This document shows positions 45,128 to 57,550 of a DNA stretch of 64,000 nt, piece by piece. The DNA comes from Pisaster brevispinus (Eukaryota; Echinodermata; Asteroidea; Forcipulatida; Asteriidae), in contig JAMKCF010000002.1 in the NCBI GenBank assembly GCA_023634235.1, forward strand, positions 4,402,722-4,466,721, read 5' to 3'. The translations under genes were made by a program, and so were the position numbers. The notes under the pieces are model-generated. The model ran no database searches. It had not been told where the DNA came from and saw only the letters and a list, made by a program, of their open reading frames with translations. Numbering within the stretch: position 1 is the first letter of the stretch; each line of letters opens with the position of its first letter.

Positions 45128-48100
45128 ATGATCAATTATGGGCAAATCACAAAAAGTCCACGTGTATTAACTGTACAGCTAGACAACGTTCTGGTCACTT
45201 GCTGCAAGTGTCAAACAATTGGAAAACTGGAACGGATCATTAGTCACGCGTGTGAGCCAACCCATCAACAAACTCCCAAATTCAAAATAGTTCGGGCTGC
45301 AAAATCGCCATCAAAACAAGAAACAGACACAGAGAGGCAAAAAAAAAGTTCAGAGGTCAACATCCTCAAAGACTTGGCTAATCAGCATCACCACGGAGAC
45401 CCTATACCCCATTGTGGAGGATGTAGCTGACAAGTGGATTTGGCTGAAGCTGAAACGCGACAATAATGTAGCAGCTATCAAAACTGGTGGTCGGGTAAGA
45501 TTTTGTTTTTACAACAAATCAGGTATTTACATTGATGTCTACCAATTAAAATACTTCTATACAATAAATAGTAAAACTCACAACAAACATTTTTCACTAT
45601 CATTTATTTTTAAACAAGAAAATGGCATTTCTCTGGAAATCAGGAATACTTTAATTTTCTAAAATTGTACATTTAAAAAATATATTACTGTCTTTACATA
45701 CATAAACATGTAAAATTCACAAGAAGCTCTAAAATTATGGCTATGGAATGCATAATTTAAGTGCATTTCAGAAAATCTTGTAATTCAGGTTCATTTTTTT
45801 GTTAACAGCCTGCATATATACAGCGACAAGTTATGTCTGAGAAACCATCTACTACATCTCCTGAAGCAGGCAAACACAGCCCACAATTGACAACAGAAGA
45901 GTCACTCATAATGATGCGAGACTGCAAACTTGCATGGAATCAGCTGAGGAAGTTAAGAAGGTGAATTATTAGCCTTGTTGTTCAATATAATATTTACAAA
46001 AATATAATTTATAGGGATGGTGCTGCTTTTGAATTGACCACTTTAAATTCAGTTGTGGTGATTGCAATTCAAATATTGGAAGTTTTCTTTAAAAATGACA
46101 GGTACATGAACGACAAGAACAACATCCCATCTGAGCGAGCATTGAGGACGCAACAAAAACTGCTGCTCAAGGATTGCCTTCAAGGCGAGATGACTGACCT
46201 TGTTTTCAACAGCGAAAAGGCCGAGGAGATTAAGAGTTTCACAACTAGATCTGTGCCATTTGCATTTGTTGGAGACCTCACAGAGATGGTATTAGATTAC
46301 TTGGATCGACACCAAAGGTGAGAGTTTACAAATAACTCTGCACATTTATGCCAGACACTTTAGTCTTTCAACATAATACAATATTACATGTACATGTACA
46401 TTTACATGTATTCAAGTAATACTTTTAACTTCTCTTCCCAAAGAAATGACACCTTGACTTGGCATCATGGAGTTATTCCTGAAGATGAGGTATGGGTGAA
46501 GGTGGGAGGGCACAAGGGCGGTTCGTCGTTCAAGATGGCCTTCCAGATTGCAAACGTCGAACATCCTAACTCCCTGTGTAACACGGTGGTGTTTGCGTGC
46601 TTCGAAGCGAAGGATTCTTTTGCAAACATCCTACGGGTCCTTCCACCAATCTTCCAACAAATCGCGAAGCTGGGATCTGAAAAGTGGCAGTAAGCAGGTT
46701 TTACTTTCTACATAAATGGTGGCATATAGTTACAGAAACATACACAGCTGCACCATATTCAGGTTGTGGTCCCTGTCAAGTGTCAGCATCCGCCACACAT
46801 ACATACATATAACAATAACTATTCCAATTATTTTTTTTCTTCCAGTTTCTAGAGACAAGTCGATTCGTTTGTTTTGCTTCGGCGATTACGAGTTACTGAC
46901 CAAGTTATATGGCATATGTTGATGCAAGTACATTACATATGTTATATAGCCCATATTTTATAACCAAATATATAAATTGTATGATGAACTCACCCAATGC
47001 TTGAATGTTGAAGGCATTCATCACTTCCATATTTGAGGCGTGATGTGGTTGTTCAATGTTCATTTACATTGCTTGTCTGTGGAATAAGAAAACTTCAAAT
47101 TATTATAAATTATAACACCGACATACTTGTATCTTGCAGCTCGCTACTGCTGCTTGTATTGCACAGCTACCAAAGCCCAAATGCAGGAGCCTCGATCCGG
47201 GAGAGGGGCATATCCCTCACGTACAATGCAAACCATCGAGGACAATTACCGACGCTTTGTACAAGATGAAGGGGCTCCAGCAGAGGGCAAAGGATGTCTC
47301 AAACAGCATCATTCATCGTCCACTTATGCCTGTTGAGATCAGCCATGTAAGTTCTTGCATAGCTTAATATAATTTGTGTAAGAAAATATACTTGAAACAT
47401 TGAACTGTTTGATGAATAATCAACTTTTTTTTTCTAATCACATATAGGTCGTCCTGCCAACACTTCACATATCCCTTGGCGTCTACAAGAAGTTATTCGA
47501 TGCCTTTGAAAGTGCATGTCACGGGATCGACGTGCAGTTGTTCCAGCTCCGTGTCGCTGCTGATGACACAGAGCAGGGGAACAACTTCGAATCCCGCATC
47601 AACAATGAAAGCAAGCGCCAACAGCAGATCCAGAGAGACTTAGAGGAGAAGCGTGCCGAGCTCACTGATGTTGATGATGAGCTCCCTTTGCACGTTCTAC
47701 GCACTGCTGCGGCAAATATGGACGAGGCGTTCCTTGACATAGCAAACAAGGCATTCAAAATCCGCGATGAAATATCAAAATTGGTAATTACATTTATAAC
47801 AGCATTATAGAAATCACACCCTTCACTTTATTCTATTTAACAAAAATGTCTAGTTTTTACATTACCATGCCGTGTCATTTTCAACAGGAGAGAGAAGCTG
47901 AAACGGTGCAACTTCCATTTGCCACTGGACCTAATGCAAGCTCTCTGGAGAACTTCCTTCAGCAACATCGAGTGCAGAGACAGGCTTATCACGGAAAGGC
48001 TTTTGTCGGAAATCACGTCCACAAGTGCTGCGAGGTAAACATAAAGTTGCATATTCTTAACCTTAGTACAGGTACACAATTTTTTTGTAAACAAAATACA

Positions 48101-48900
48101 AGAGCAACATATGCTACGCAGGCATGACATGGCTGGAACTTTCACATACAAAAATGCAAGGAAATAGTAAATCATTATTTCCTTTTTTGTTTTGTTTACA
48201 GTCCTCCATTATAAAAGCACTTACTGCAGTTCCCCTTGAGGTTGTCAACAAAAGCCTGACTGACGACATCCCTTTGGCAGCACATGACCGACTGAGACGT
48301 GAAGCTGCTCAAACTGGGGTAAACTTCCAGGAGCTTTTCTTCAAGTTTGCAGATGTACACAAGGGTATAAACCACACATCTGCAGTGACACAAGATCAAA
48401 TTCATCGCATTGGTTTGTACATAATTCACACAAAATTGTCTTAACTTGAAAAAATAAAATACAAACACAAAGATATGCAGCATTCAACACATCTTGATGT
48501 TGTAACTGTCGTGAACTATTTCCCACTGCAGACCCCTTCCCCAATTATAACAGTACAACATTTCTTTGTGGACCCTGTTTTAACAGATGCATGCATCCGG
48601 GACTTGATGGCAGCCTACAGGCGACTGATCCCAGCCCAAATAACACCCAAACTGCACCTGCTGGAGGACCATGCCGTAGAACAGCTACAAAGATTCAGGG
48701 TGGGCTTTTGTCTGTTGAACGAGCAAGGCGGGTAACTAATACACTCGGAGTTCAACCGTACCGGCAGGGTAGTCCAGGAGATGCGGGGAGAACTTGCCAA
48801 ACTCATGGCCATCATGCGCCGCCATCATGTCGCCACCACACCCGAAATAGGAAGAAAGCTGCATGTACCAAAATATGAAAACACAACAAGGAAACAATAA
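45128..48900 (+). pseudogene. Ten-exon relic of an uncharacterised invertebrate multicopy family
   Basis: Exons inferred from frame and GT/AG borders: 45128-45491, 45809-45960, 46015-46317, 46444-46690, 46846-46927, 47140-47346, 47448-47783, 47888-48034, 48202-48412, 48587-48900. Landmarks in order are CCKC...HAC (possible zinc site), DKWIWLKLKRDN, LTWHHGVIPEDE, VKVGGHKGGSSFKM, RLFCFGDYELL, RYCCLYC, LPTLHISLGVYKKLF, VQRQAYHGKAFVGNHVHK, ITPKLHLLEDHAVEQL and IHSEFNRTGR. I know this motif series from many near-identical predicted proteins in cnidarian and deuterostome genomes, and suspect a transposase-derived origin, but cannot name a family. Breaks are a frameshift in exon 1, TGA in exon 5 after LYGIC, a frameshift in exon 6 near 47270 and TAA at 48733-48735. 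AATAAA overlaps the terminal stop. Confidence 0.7.
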
Positions 48901-50124
48901 ATAGAAGTAGTTACTAGAGTAGTCCAACCACCGTCCATACAAACAAAGTTAGTTAATTTATAACAGTTAGCGCCTGACCTTGCCAAAAGTAATTAATGTG
49001 TAACTGGGGGGAATTTTTTACATGTATTATTGGTTTAATGTTATTATGACTATTACCTTTGCGCAAGGCAGGGGGGATTTGCCATAATGTTATAATTTGC
49101 CACATCTTAATGTATCCTGTGCATTATTTCAGCATGTACATGTACGGCGTTATACGCCAAGTGTGCATGTCAAACATTGTCATGTGAAGTCAGACTTGTA
49201 TTTAAATCATCAATAATCAAGGCCGGGTCATTTCTCCCGAGTCTGCGTGCCAAGTCACGTGGGGCGAATCTGAGTCCGAGTCAGGGTCGCGTCCAAGTCA
49301 TGTTTAATATTGGAATAAAATTTGGAGGTAGGCCTACAGTACTGGTATATCTCACAGTCACAGTATGTAAATAGGGTAAAATATGGTGTATGTATTTAAA
49401 TGTTGGCCTAGCCCTAGGCCTAAATTAAATGTACCAGTCACTTTATATAGACCACCACATGGAAAATTGTGCAGTTTCTTTTGAAAAATCAGACTTGTGA
49501 TTGTTTTAAATATATTTGCATTGACTCTTTGATAGCAAATGTTTATGTTGGTTTACGATTTTTTTCTGAGCAGTATTATTATGTACAACTGAAACATGTA
49601 CATACATACACAAGTATTTGTGTAGTTACAAAATGCGTGCATTTGAATTAGTCAATGTGTTTACCCTACGACTGTTTTATGTACAATAATATGTCCGTGT
49701 ACATGCGATGAAAAAACTTGCGTCGCCTATGCTTGCCTTCCTCGATGGCATTTTAAAACGTAGAATAAAAAAAATTGCTTCATTGTACAAAAGATACAGA
49801 ACCTGTGTACTCACCTTAGAGATTTCCGTCGAAAACCCTCGAATCGTGCTAAACACGACGACAAATACTGTCTCGGCCGTGACGCTCATGCAGACCATGC
49901 CTACGTACTGGTGGTCATGGCGGTCTCCGACGGAATGGTTTGTTTATGTACCCTTAAGTTTGGCTGAAATTTCACGAAAGCAACTCGACACAGTGCTGTC
50001 GTCCACATTAATGTGAACAACGGTTACTCATCATTTCATACATCGACCAACAAAACTTCACAAAACTGCTTTTCAATTAAAACAAATGATGCTTTATTCG
50101 TAGCTGAAACGTACGGTAACTGAT
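48901..50124. other. No firm gene; possible minus-strand first exon
   Basis: Mostly AT-rich. On the minus strand, about 49898-49818 reads MVCMSVTAETVFVVVFSTIR and then TEISK followed by a GTGAGT donor, in a CpG-richer patch. This could be a first exon, but no partner exon is recognised. GAGTC-type words repeat at 49235-49300. Confidence 0.3.
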
Positions 50125-51050
50125 TTCTACAGTGGCTAATTTCCGCCAACAGCAACACATTTTTCAATACGGCGTTATAACGCCCAACGGCGTTATAACG
50201 CCGTATTAGGGCGTTATAACGCCCTAATTTTACGGCGTTATAACGCCCTAATTTTACGGCGTTATAACGCCCTAATTTACAGCGTTAATTGCCATATTAC
50301 GGCGTTATAACGCCCTAATACGGCGTTTTAACGCCCTAATTTACGGCGTTATAACGCCCAAATTTACGGCGTTATTGCGCACTAATACAGCGTTATAACG
50401 CCGTAATAGGGCCCTAATTTACGGCGTTATAACGCCGTACTAGGGCCTTTGTAAATTAGGGCGTTATAACGCCGTATTAGGGCGTAATAACGCCGTATTA
50501 GGGCGTTATAACGCCGTATAGGGCGTTATAACGCCGTACTGAAAAAAATGTTTCATTGTTGGCAGAAATCAGCCACCGTAGATTTCCGCCAACAGCAACA
50601 CACTTTTTCAATACGGCGTTATAACGCCCTATTAGGCGTTTTAACGACGTATTAGGGCGTTATAATGCCTTAATTTTACGGCGTTATAACGCCCTAATTT
50701 ATGGCGTTATTGCGCACTAATACAGCGTTATAACGCCGTAATAGGGCGTAATAACGCCGTATTAGGGCGTTATAACGCCGTATAGGGCGTTATAACGCCG
50801 TACTGAAAAAGTGTTTCGTTGTTGGCAGAAATCAGCCACCGTAGATTTCCGCCAACAGCAACACACTTTTTCAATACGGCGTTATAACGCCCTATTAGGC
50901 GTTTTAACGACGTATTAGGGCGTTATAATGCCTTAATTTTACGGCGTTATAACGCCCTAATTTATGCGTTATATTGCCATATTACGGCGTTATAACGCCA
51001 TATTACGGCGTTATAACGCCCTAATACGGCGTTATAACGCCCTAATATGA
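50125..51050. repeat. Foldback array of the self-complementary 14-mer GGCGTTATAACGCC
   Basis: About 20 exact copies of GGCGTTATAACGCC, plus variants, are spaced by AT-rich linkers (CTAATTTTAC, GTATTAGG). The 14-mer is a perfect palindrome. On a larger scale, units of about 250-450 bp are inverted repeats: the left arm GCCAACAGCAACACA...TTTTCA is mirrored by TGAAAAA...GTTGGC. Unit 1 is about 50125-50575, unit 2 about 50575-50840 and unit 3 about 50840-51050 without a right arm. No coding potential. Confidence 0.95.
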
Positions 51051-51273
51051 AGCCTTATTGAAACCTTATTTTGTAGCTTTTGCATATTCATGTCCCCAAA
51101 CCAATCATATTTTACATTATCTGCGGGGTATTTAAATCCACCAACGCAAAGAAAGGTACTTCGCGAGAACATGCATTATGCATCGCACTTTGTTGTGAAG
51201 CTTCATCACGTGACTTTACCACTAACTATGACTTGCCAACAGAGGGCGTACTTTTTTATCAGTGAAACTACCG

Positions 51274-51857
51274 TGGGGCATCTAGAGGGAACAGTTGGGT
51301 GCGGGGCATATAGAGGGAACAGTTGGGGCGGGGCATCTAGAGGAAACAGCCGGGTGAGGGGCATCTAGAGGGAACAATTGGGTGCAGGGCATCTAGAGGG
51401 AACAATTGGGGGCGGGGCATCTAGAGGAAACAGTTGGGTGCGGGGCATCTAAAGGGAACAGTTGGGGGCGGGGCTTTCAGAGGGAACAGTTGGGTGCGGG
51501 GCATCTAGAGGGAACAGTTGGGGTGGGGCATCTAGAGGGAACAGTAGGGGGCAGGGCATCTAGAGGGAACAGTTGGGTGCGGGGCATCTAGAGGGAACAG
51601 TTGGGTGCGGGGCAACTAGATGGAACAGTTAGGTGCGGGGCATCTAGAGGGAACAGTTGGGTGTGGGGCATCTAGAGGGAACAGTTGGGGGCGGGGCATC
51701 TAGAGGGAACAGTTGGGGGCGGGGCATCTAGAGGGAACAGTTGGGTGCGGGGCATCTAGAGGGAACAGTTAGGTGCGGGGCTTCTAGAGGGAACAGTTGG
51801 GTGCTTGGCATCTAGAGGGAACAGTTGGGGCTGGGGCACCCAAAGGAAATAGTTTAG
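51274..51857. repeat. Minisatellite array B next to a receptor tail exon
   Basis: About 20 units of the same family as array A, with more divergent edge units. The last unit degenerates into CCCAAAGGAAATAGTTTAG, which forms the acceptor-like border of the tail fragment starting at 51858. Confidence 0.93.
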
Positions 51858-52007
51858 GGCATTCTTATCCTCTTCATTGTCTATTTCATCATCAACATTT
51901 TCCTTCTCATCAAACATCGACATCTTAAGATCACCAAGGAGAAGGAAACCAATGTAGCCAAAGCTGATCCCTACATGGAGCTGCAACCAACGGATGACAA
52001 GACGTGA
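51858..52007 (+). pseudogene. Ig receptor tail fragment, unit 1
   Basis: The 49-codon frame encodes a hydrophobic helix (ILILFIVYFIINIFLLI), a basic stop-transfer segment (KHRHLKITKEK) and ADPYMELQPTDD, then a stop. It matches the start of the unit 2 tail (55035 onward) almost residue for residue. The match stops at the point equivalent to 55173 and resumes at 56797, so the rest of the tail and about 1.6 kb of downstream sequence were deleted. No ectodomain exons lie upstream within the window. Confidence 0.8.
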
Positions 52008-52800
52008 TCAAGCTTTCGTTAGCAGAATGTGATGTCACAATGCAAATCATCATTTTGATATTGACATCTTATCTTAAGATGAATCTTTAATTTGTGAAAT
52101 CTCAGTTTTGTTGTAAAATCACGACAACTCAAGCCGGACCGTGGTCTTTAACCGTCAGTTGCCTTGGCTTGGTTTGGTCAATTCCCAGAGCCACTGGTGA
52201 GTTGGGTTTTTTGTTGTCAACACATCAGATTTCATCCAGAACAAGAAACGTTACTTTTCATGTTATTGTGTGTGTCTTGTTTTCCTGGTCGGCCAGTTGT
52301 AAATGTTTTTAAGTTGACAATAAACACTCTTCTGACGAGAGATGAATATTCTTGTTTGTTTTAAGGTTTTGCTGTAAATGATGGATTTATATAGATGAAA
52401 CTGCAAAGGTGGGATAGGGGAGCTCATCCTTTTAAAAACACGGATTTGTTACGAGAGAGTAAAACTGTTTCTGATGACTACATCATCTTCTTACAAATTG
52501 TCAAAATTAAAGGACTAATATGTATATAAATAAAGGAAATTGTGTGTCAAAGACTCAATACATGAGTTTACACTTCGGCAATATGTTTAAAGTTGCAAGG
52601 CCTGTTTTATGCCGGATCATCTTTTTTTTACCAGTTTTTTCTTTGGAACAAATTTTAACAGATGATACTGTTTTAACACAAAAAATCTATCGCGTATGCG
52701 ACGACAACGACCAAATGCATGCAACATGCAAAACTGTTTGTACATGGCTGGTGGACGTTAGATAATGTAAGAATCCAGACAATAGTTCATGTTTAAATGT
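52008..52800. repeat. Receptor downstream block R, copy 1
   Basis: Aligns with 56797-57550 (TGATCAAGCTT, AACCGTCAGTTGCCTTGGCT, AATTGTGTGTCAAAGACTCA). It is part of the tandem duplication of receptor units. No conserved open frame. Confidence 0.85.
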
Positions 52801-53076
52801 TTACCTAAACATTGACGGTTTTTTTCGTGCAATACCGCAAGTGAAAGCTTTCAACTTTCTCGAATCTATAAAACAGCTGTTTAAAATTGAGATCAAAATT
52901 GTAAGTGGGCTCAAACAGGCAAACAATTGGACCTAGCATTATTTTTTTAAAACGAAGGTTCTGATTCGAACTCTCTTGTTATTTCAACTTAGAAGTCGCA
53001 TTATTATAATAAGAGGAATAATCGAAAAATGACATTCAGTCATAAAAATTTACTTTACCCCCCCAAAAAAAAAAAA

Positions 53077-53260
<184 letters not shown>

Positions 53261-53299
53261 CAAAAAACAAAACAACAACAACAACCCAGAAAATAATAG

Positions 53300-53792
53300 T
53301 GGATCTTTGTTGAGCAGTGTTGCAGTCGATTAAAAACCGAGAAGAAAAGACAAATATCGAAAACCAAAATGAAATTGCAGACAAAGGGTTGCGGGGACCG
53401 AGAGGGAAGATATACTGGTGTGGAGCTGGACAGGACCCAGGTCGAAAACTACGACACAACGAGCGGTTCAATTGAGTCCATGTAGTTTAATTTACATGGA
53501 TTCAAGTCGGCTGTTAACCTTGCATCGATTCATGTCTCCACAAGTTCACATCAGGACATTATTTTCTACCCAGGTGTAAGGTTATAATAATTTACATGCG
53601 AAAACAAATTATTGAATCGTGGATGTCAACATTGAACCCAGAAGGAAAGGTGTAAATCACCGAGAGTTGCTCTTCAGTATCAAGTATAATGTTCAGTTTG
53701 GACTGGACTTCATGCAGCCCGAATTCGTCAATTTGCTCACAGTTTCCGACTCTCATTCTGCGTACTTGTTCTTCAGTAATTCACAATCAACC
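53300..53792 (+). promoter_or_regulatory. Conserved upstream region of Ig receptor 2
   Basis: Aligns with 57850-58330 up to the base before the start codon region. Shared blocks include ACTACGACACAACGAGCGGT, TTTACATGGATTCAAGTCGG and GTTTCCGACTCTCATTCTG. It presumably contains the promoter and leader, but I see no clear TATA box. Confidence 0.5.
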
Positions 53793-55373
53793 ATGGCTTT
53801 AAAGTGTCGGTTAAAGCGTCTGATCCTGCTGTGTGTTTGGTGCATTATGAATTCAAATACAGTCATTACGGCTGATGCACAAACACTGGTACTCACTAAA
53901 GCTTCACCAATGGGTGATGTAGTGAAGGGTGATACAGTACAACTAAGATGTGATGCCACTGAACTGCAATCCAGGCATTTCATTGAGTGGACGAGGGTGA
54001 TCATATCTCCACAAATTGCATTCGCTACCAATGGGACCAGCGTAGACTCACGGTTTACTCTGAATATAACTCATTCGGCAACATAATCTAGGATTGAGTT
54101 TTTTGTAATCAGTGGTGTGCGGAAGGAGGATGCGTCACTTTACAGCTGTATATTGAGAGATTCTCAAAACATGAATAATGCAGTGATAGCACGAATCATT
54201 TATCTCACAGTGCTTTATTTCCAATCTGCCATTTACCCCATCTGCATCCCTTACGGTCCTTTCACTGTACAAGAAGGAACGACAGTAAACATGAGCTGCA
54301 CTACTGAGTTAGGAAACCACGCAGTACCGATGCAGATTCTTACAAATAGTACTAGCTATGCATGGACTTCTAGCACAGTTGGTAACGAACAAATGAGGTC
54401 ATTACGTTTTAGTTTAAATGAAACCAATCAAGGTTTTTCATTTCACGTAAAATCACTTCGACAAGATTCCCTGGTATTGAAGGATCATGCACAATGGGTC
54501 CAATAACAATTAACTCTATGACAACTGATGGTCCGACCAAAACAAATACAACCATCGAGAATACATCTGCAGAAACAGAAAAAAACAAACAGTACGCCAA
54601 CAGAGACAATATCAGTTGTAACGATAACCTCTAATCTAACCACAGACCCAATTACAGATTTTTCCACACGCCAGCCAAATAGTTCCACTACTGATCCTCC
54701 TATTGCCATCATATCAGGAGCTGCTGGTGCTGGTGGTTTCTTACTCCTCATAGTGATAACACTGATTGTACTCTACGCGTGTAGGGCAGAGCATCTAGAG
54801 GGAACAGTTGGGGCAGGGCATCTAGAGGGAACAGTTGGGTGCGGGGCATCTAGAGGGAACAGTTGGGGGCAGAGCATCTAGATGGAACAGTTGGGGCTGG
54901 GTATCTAGAGGGAACAGTTGGGTGCGGGGCATCTAGAGGGAACACTTGAGGGCGGGGCATCTAGAGGGAACAGTTGGGGGCGGGGCATCTAGAGGGAAAA
55001 CTTGAGGGCAGGGCACCTAAAGGAAACAGTTAAGGACATTCTCATCCTCTTCTTTGTCTCTCTCATCATCAACATCTTCCTCCTCATCAAACATCGACAT
55101 CTAAAGATCACCAAGAAGAATAAAACTAATGTAGCCAAAGCTGATCCCTACATGGAGCTGCAACCAACGGAGGACAAGAACAGAGTCTACATGGAACCTA
55201 CAACGGCTACAACTACCACACAAGATACCTACTACCAACCAGTTGAAGTAGAGACTGACAGCCCAGAGTATGACTACGCTCGGCCAGAGGGCAGCACCAA
55301 CACCAGCTACGAAGCGGTCAAACAGCTACAGAGTTCAGCTCACAGACCATATCAGAACATCAATAAATGTTGA
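53793..55373 (+). pseudogene. Ig-superfamily receptor 2, broken, with minisatellite at the tail junction
   Basis: The signal peptide MALKCRLKRLILLCVWC precedes Ig domain 1 (QLRCDA, FIEWTR, DASLYSC), Ig domain 2 (YPICIPYG, MSCTTE), a Thr-rich stalk and a transmembrane helix (IAIISGAAGAGGFLLLIV region, about 54699-54780). Minisatellite array C (54785-55034) follows. Then comes a second hydrophobic helix (ILILFFVSLIINIFLLI) and a Tyr-rich tail with DPYMEL, RVYMEP, TYYQPV, YDYARP and TSYEAV; two of these fit ITSM (T-x-Y-x-x-V/I). Defects are TAA at 54084, a frameshift about 54435 with the second Cys of Ig2 changed to Arg, and a second shift at an A-rich run about 54580. Two helices in series suggest a chimera, unless the array is intronic and one helix is skipped. 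Confidence 0.75.
54785..55034. repeat. Minisatellite array C inside Ig receptor 2
   Basis: About 9 units start directly after the transmembrane codons (LYACR). They end in a degenerate unit CCTAAAGGAAACAGTTAAG that abuts the tail exon at 55035. Stops occur inside in the receptor frame. Confidence 0.95.
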
Positions 55374-56796
55374 CTGAACAGGTTCTTCGGTACGCCAGGA
55401 ATCTGTGCATTCGAGTCGGCGTGATTTCAATCTCCAGTAATGACAGTTGCATCTTACCGATTCATAATTATACTTACATCAGTTTGTTGGTATCGATTAT
55501 AGGACTTCAAAGTGAGCACGCCCCCACAAAAATACAAAGGATTCCATAATAGGATAACATCACTGTTCCTTTTGTGTTGCTTTGTTCTGCTGCCCTCACT
55601 CTGTTGATAATACCATGTAAACATTAGGGGTAAGGTTGATAAACAATTCGTCTTCTGACTGTACTCGTTGGAATTACAATCAGGTGCGGTAGTTTAAATG
55701 GAAGGTGTAAGTTTGGTTATCACTCTTACAATCAATGGCAATAAAAACCTCATTGTTCGAAGCCTACAGCAGCTTTCGATGGTATAAAGCATTTTAAGAA
55801 ACGTTTCACTTCGAAGTAATGTGGTTATGGAAAAAAGATATCAGTAGTTATGCACCAACATTTGAATCTGAAAAGCGTTACTGTCACAAACCTTTCTCAA
55901 CTTGTGTATTCCTATTATATTGATTAGTCTTCCTGCGTGGACATTTCCACTCCAGTTTTTTTTAGCGATATCTAAAAAAACGCGACCACCTTTTAAAATG
56001 ACAGTTTCACAGGTTAGATTTGTTGCATTTATAAAGGATTAAAACAATGGAACAGCTCAAAAAAACTATTTTTTTCTTTTACTAATTAATCAATAATCAG
56101 CGTTTAATCTGGCGCGAAACTGTACTAGGTAAGAACTGTCAAAAGAGGTTTTTGCGTTTCTTGATCAAGTTAGTGTTTCTGTTCATTGAGAACTATTGTA
56201 AAAAGCCCCGATGGTAACATTGGATCTCCGTATTACAGTAATATAGGCCTCAACCAAGTCAATAGGGACCAGTGTAGTCGACCTCACCGTCTGTACACGT
56301 CATCGTGATCAATATCTAAGCGTGATTATTTTATGATATTTTACACTGAGGAAACCAACGAACAATTTGGTATATTTTGTCAAATCCTACTCAGGTAAGC
56401 CATAGAGGTGGGACAACACAAAAGTTATGCACTTTGCTTCGGCCTTGTAATATACTTTTTGCTACTTGCTTATCAACCTTGTAATCGAGTTGTATACATA
56501 CGGATAACATTTTAAATACTGCATTTAATACGCATTGTATATTTAAAAAAATTACAGTCATGGTGATGGGAGATGAACATGTTAATTCTATCCGTGAATA
56601 AGGCAATATCTTCAATCGAACCGTCAAAGTAGCGGATGTGCTCTCAGAACTCAATTCAAAAAGCATCTGTATATAATCATATTGTATGATGAGTCATTGT
56701 TGAAAACTACTATGTTTTGCCTATTGGGAAGAAAAATTGTTAATAATAATAATGGTGTCCAAGGTACACGGTTTTGCAAATAGCTAAGGTTGATCT
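55374..56796. other. 3' flank of Ig receptor 2
   Basis: AATAAA at 55740-55745 may serve the receptor. 55930-56110 is a partial copy of flank repeat P (also at 16670-17075 and 63360-63690). No gene. The unit 1 equivalent of this segment has been deleted. Confidence 0.6.
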
Positions 56797-57550
56797 TAAG
56801 ATGTGATCAAGCTTAATTGGTTCGCAGAATGTGATGTCACAATACAAAACAGTAGAGTGATATTCACATCTCATCTTAAAATAACCGTCAGTTGCCTTGG
56901 CTTGGTTTGGTCAATTCTCAGAGCCACTGGTGAGATGGAGTTTTTTGTCAATAAAACCGTTTTCATCCATAACAAGAAAGAAACATTACTTGTCATGTTA
57001 TTGTGCGTGTCTTGTTTTCCTGGTTGGCCAGTTGTAAGTGTTTTTAAGTTGGCAATCAACACTCTTCTGACAAGAGATGAATATTCTTGTTTGTCATTCA
57101 AGGTTATGCAATCAAAGATGGACTTATATAGTTGATAATGCTAAGGTGGGATAGGGGAGCTCATCCTTTTAAAAACACGGGTTTATTGTGAGAGGGTACT
57201 AAAACTGTTTCGTCCGACTACATCATCTTCTTATAATTTTTTTAGTGTTAACAGATATAGGACCATGTGTGTAAATAAAGGAAATTGTGTGTCAAAGACT
57301 CAATACATGAGTTTACACTTCGGCAAAATGTTTAAAGTTGCAAGGCCCGAGTTATTCCAAATTGTTTATCTTTTGTACAGTTTTTCTTTTGGAACGAGTT
57401 TTACAGACGATGCTGTTTTAACAAGAAAAAACAAACAAAAAGTATTGCTTATGCCAGGGATAATGCACAAAATACACGCAACATGCAAACTAATTGTACA
57501 TGGCTGATGGACGTGAGATAATGTGGGAATTCCCGCAATTATTCGTTTTT
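56797..57550. repeat. Receptor downstream block R, copy 2
   Basis: Counterpart of 52008-52800, offset about 4.79 kb. Non-coding. Confidence 0.85.

Noticed and set aside
49708..50016. Plus-strand 102-codon frame
   Set aside because: No domain. The minus strand has a slightly better case as a first exon with a GTGAGT donor, and neither has partner exons.
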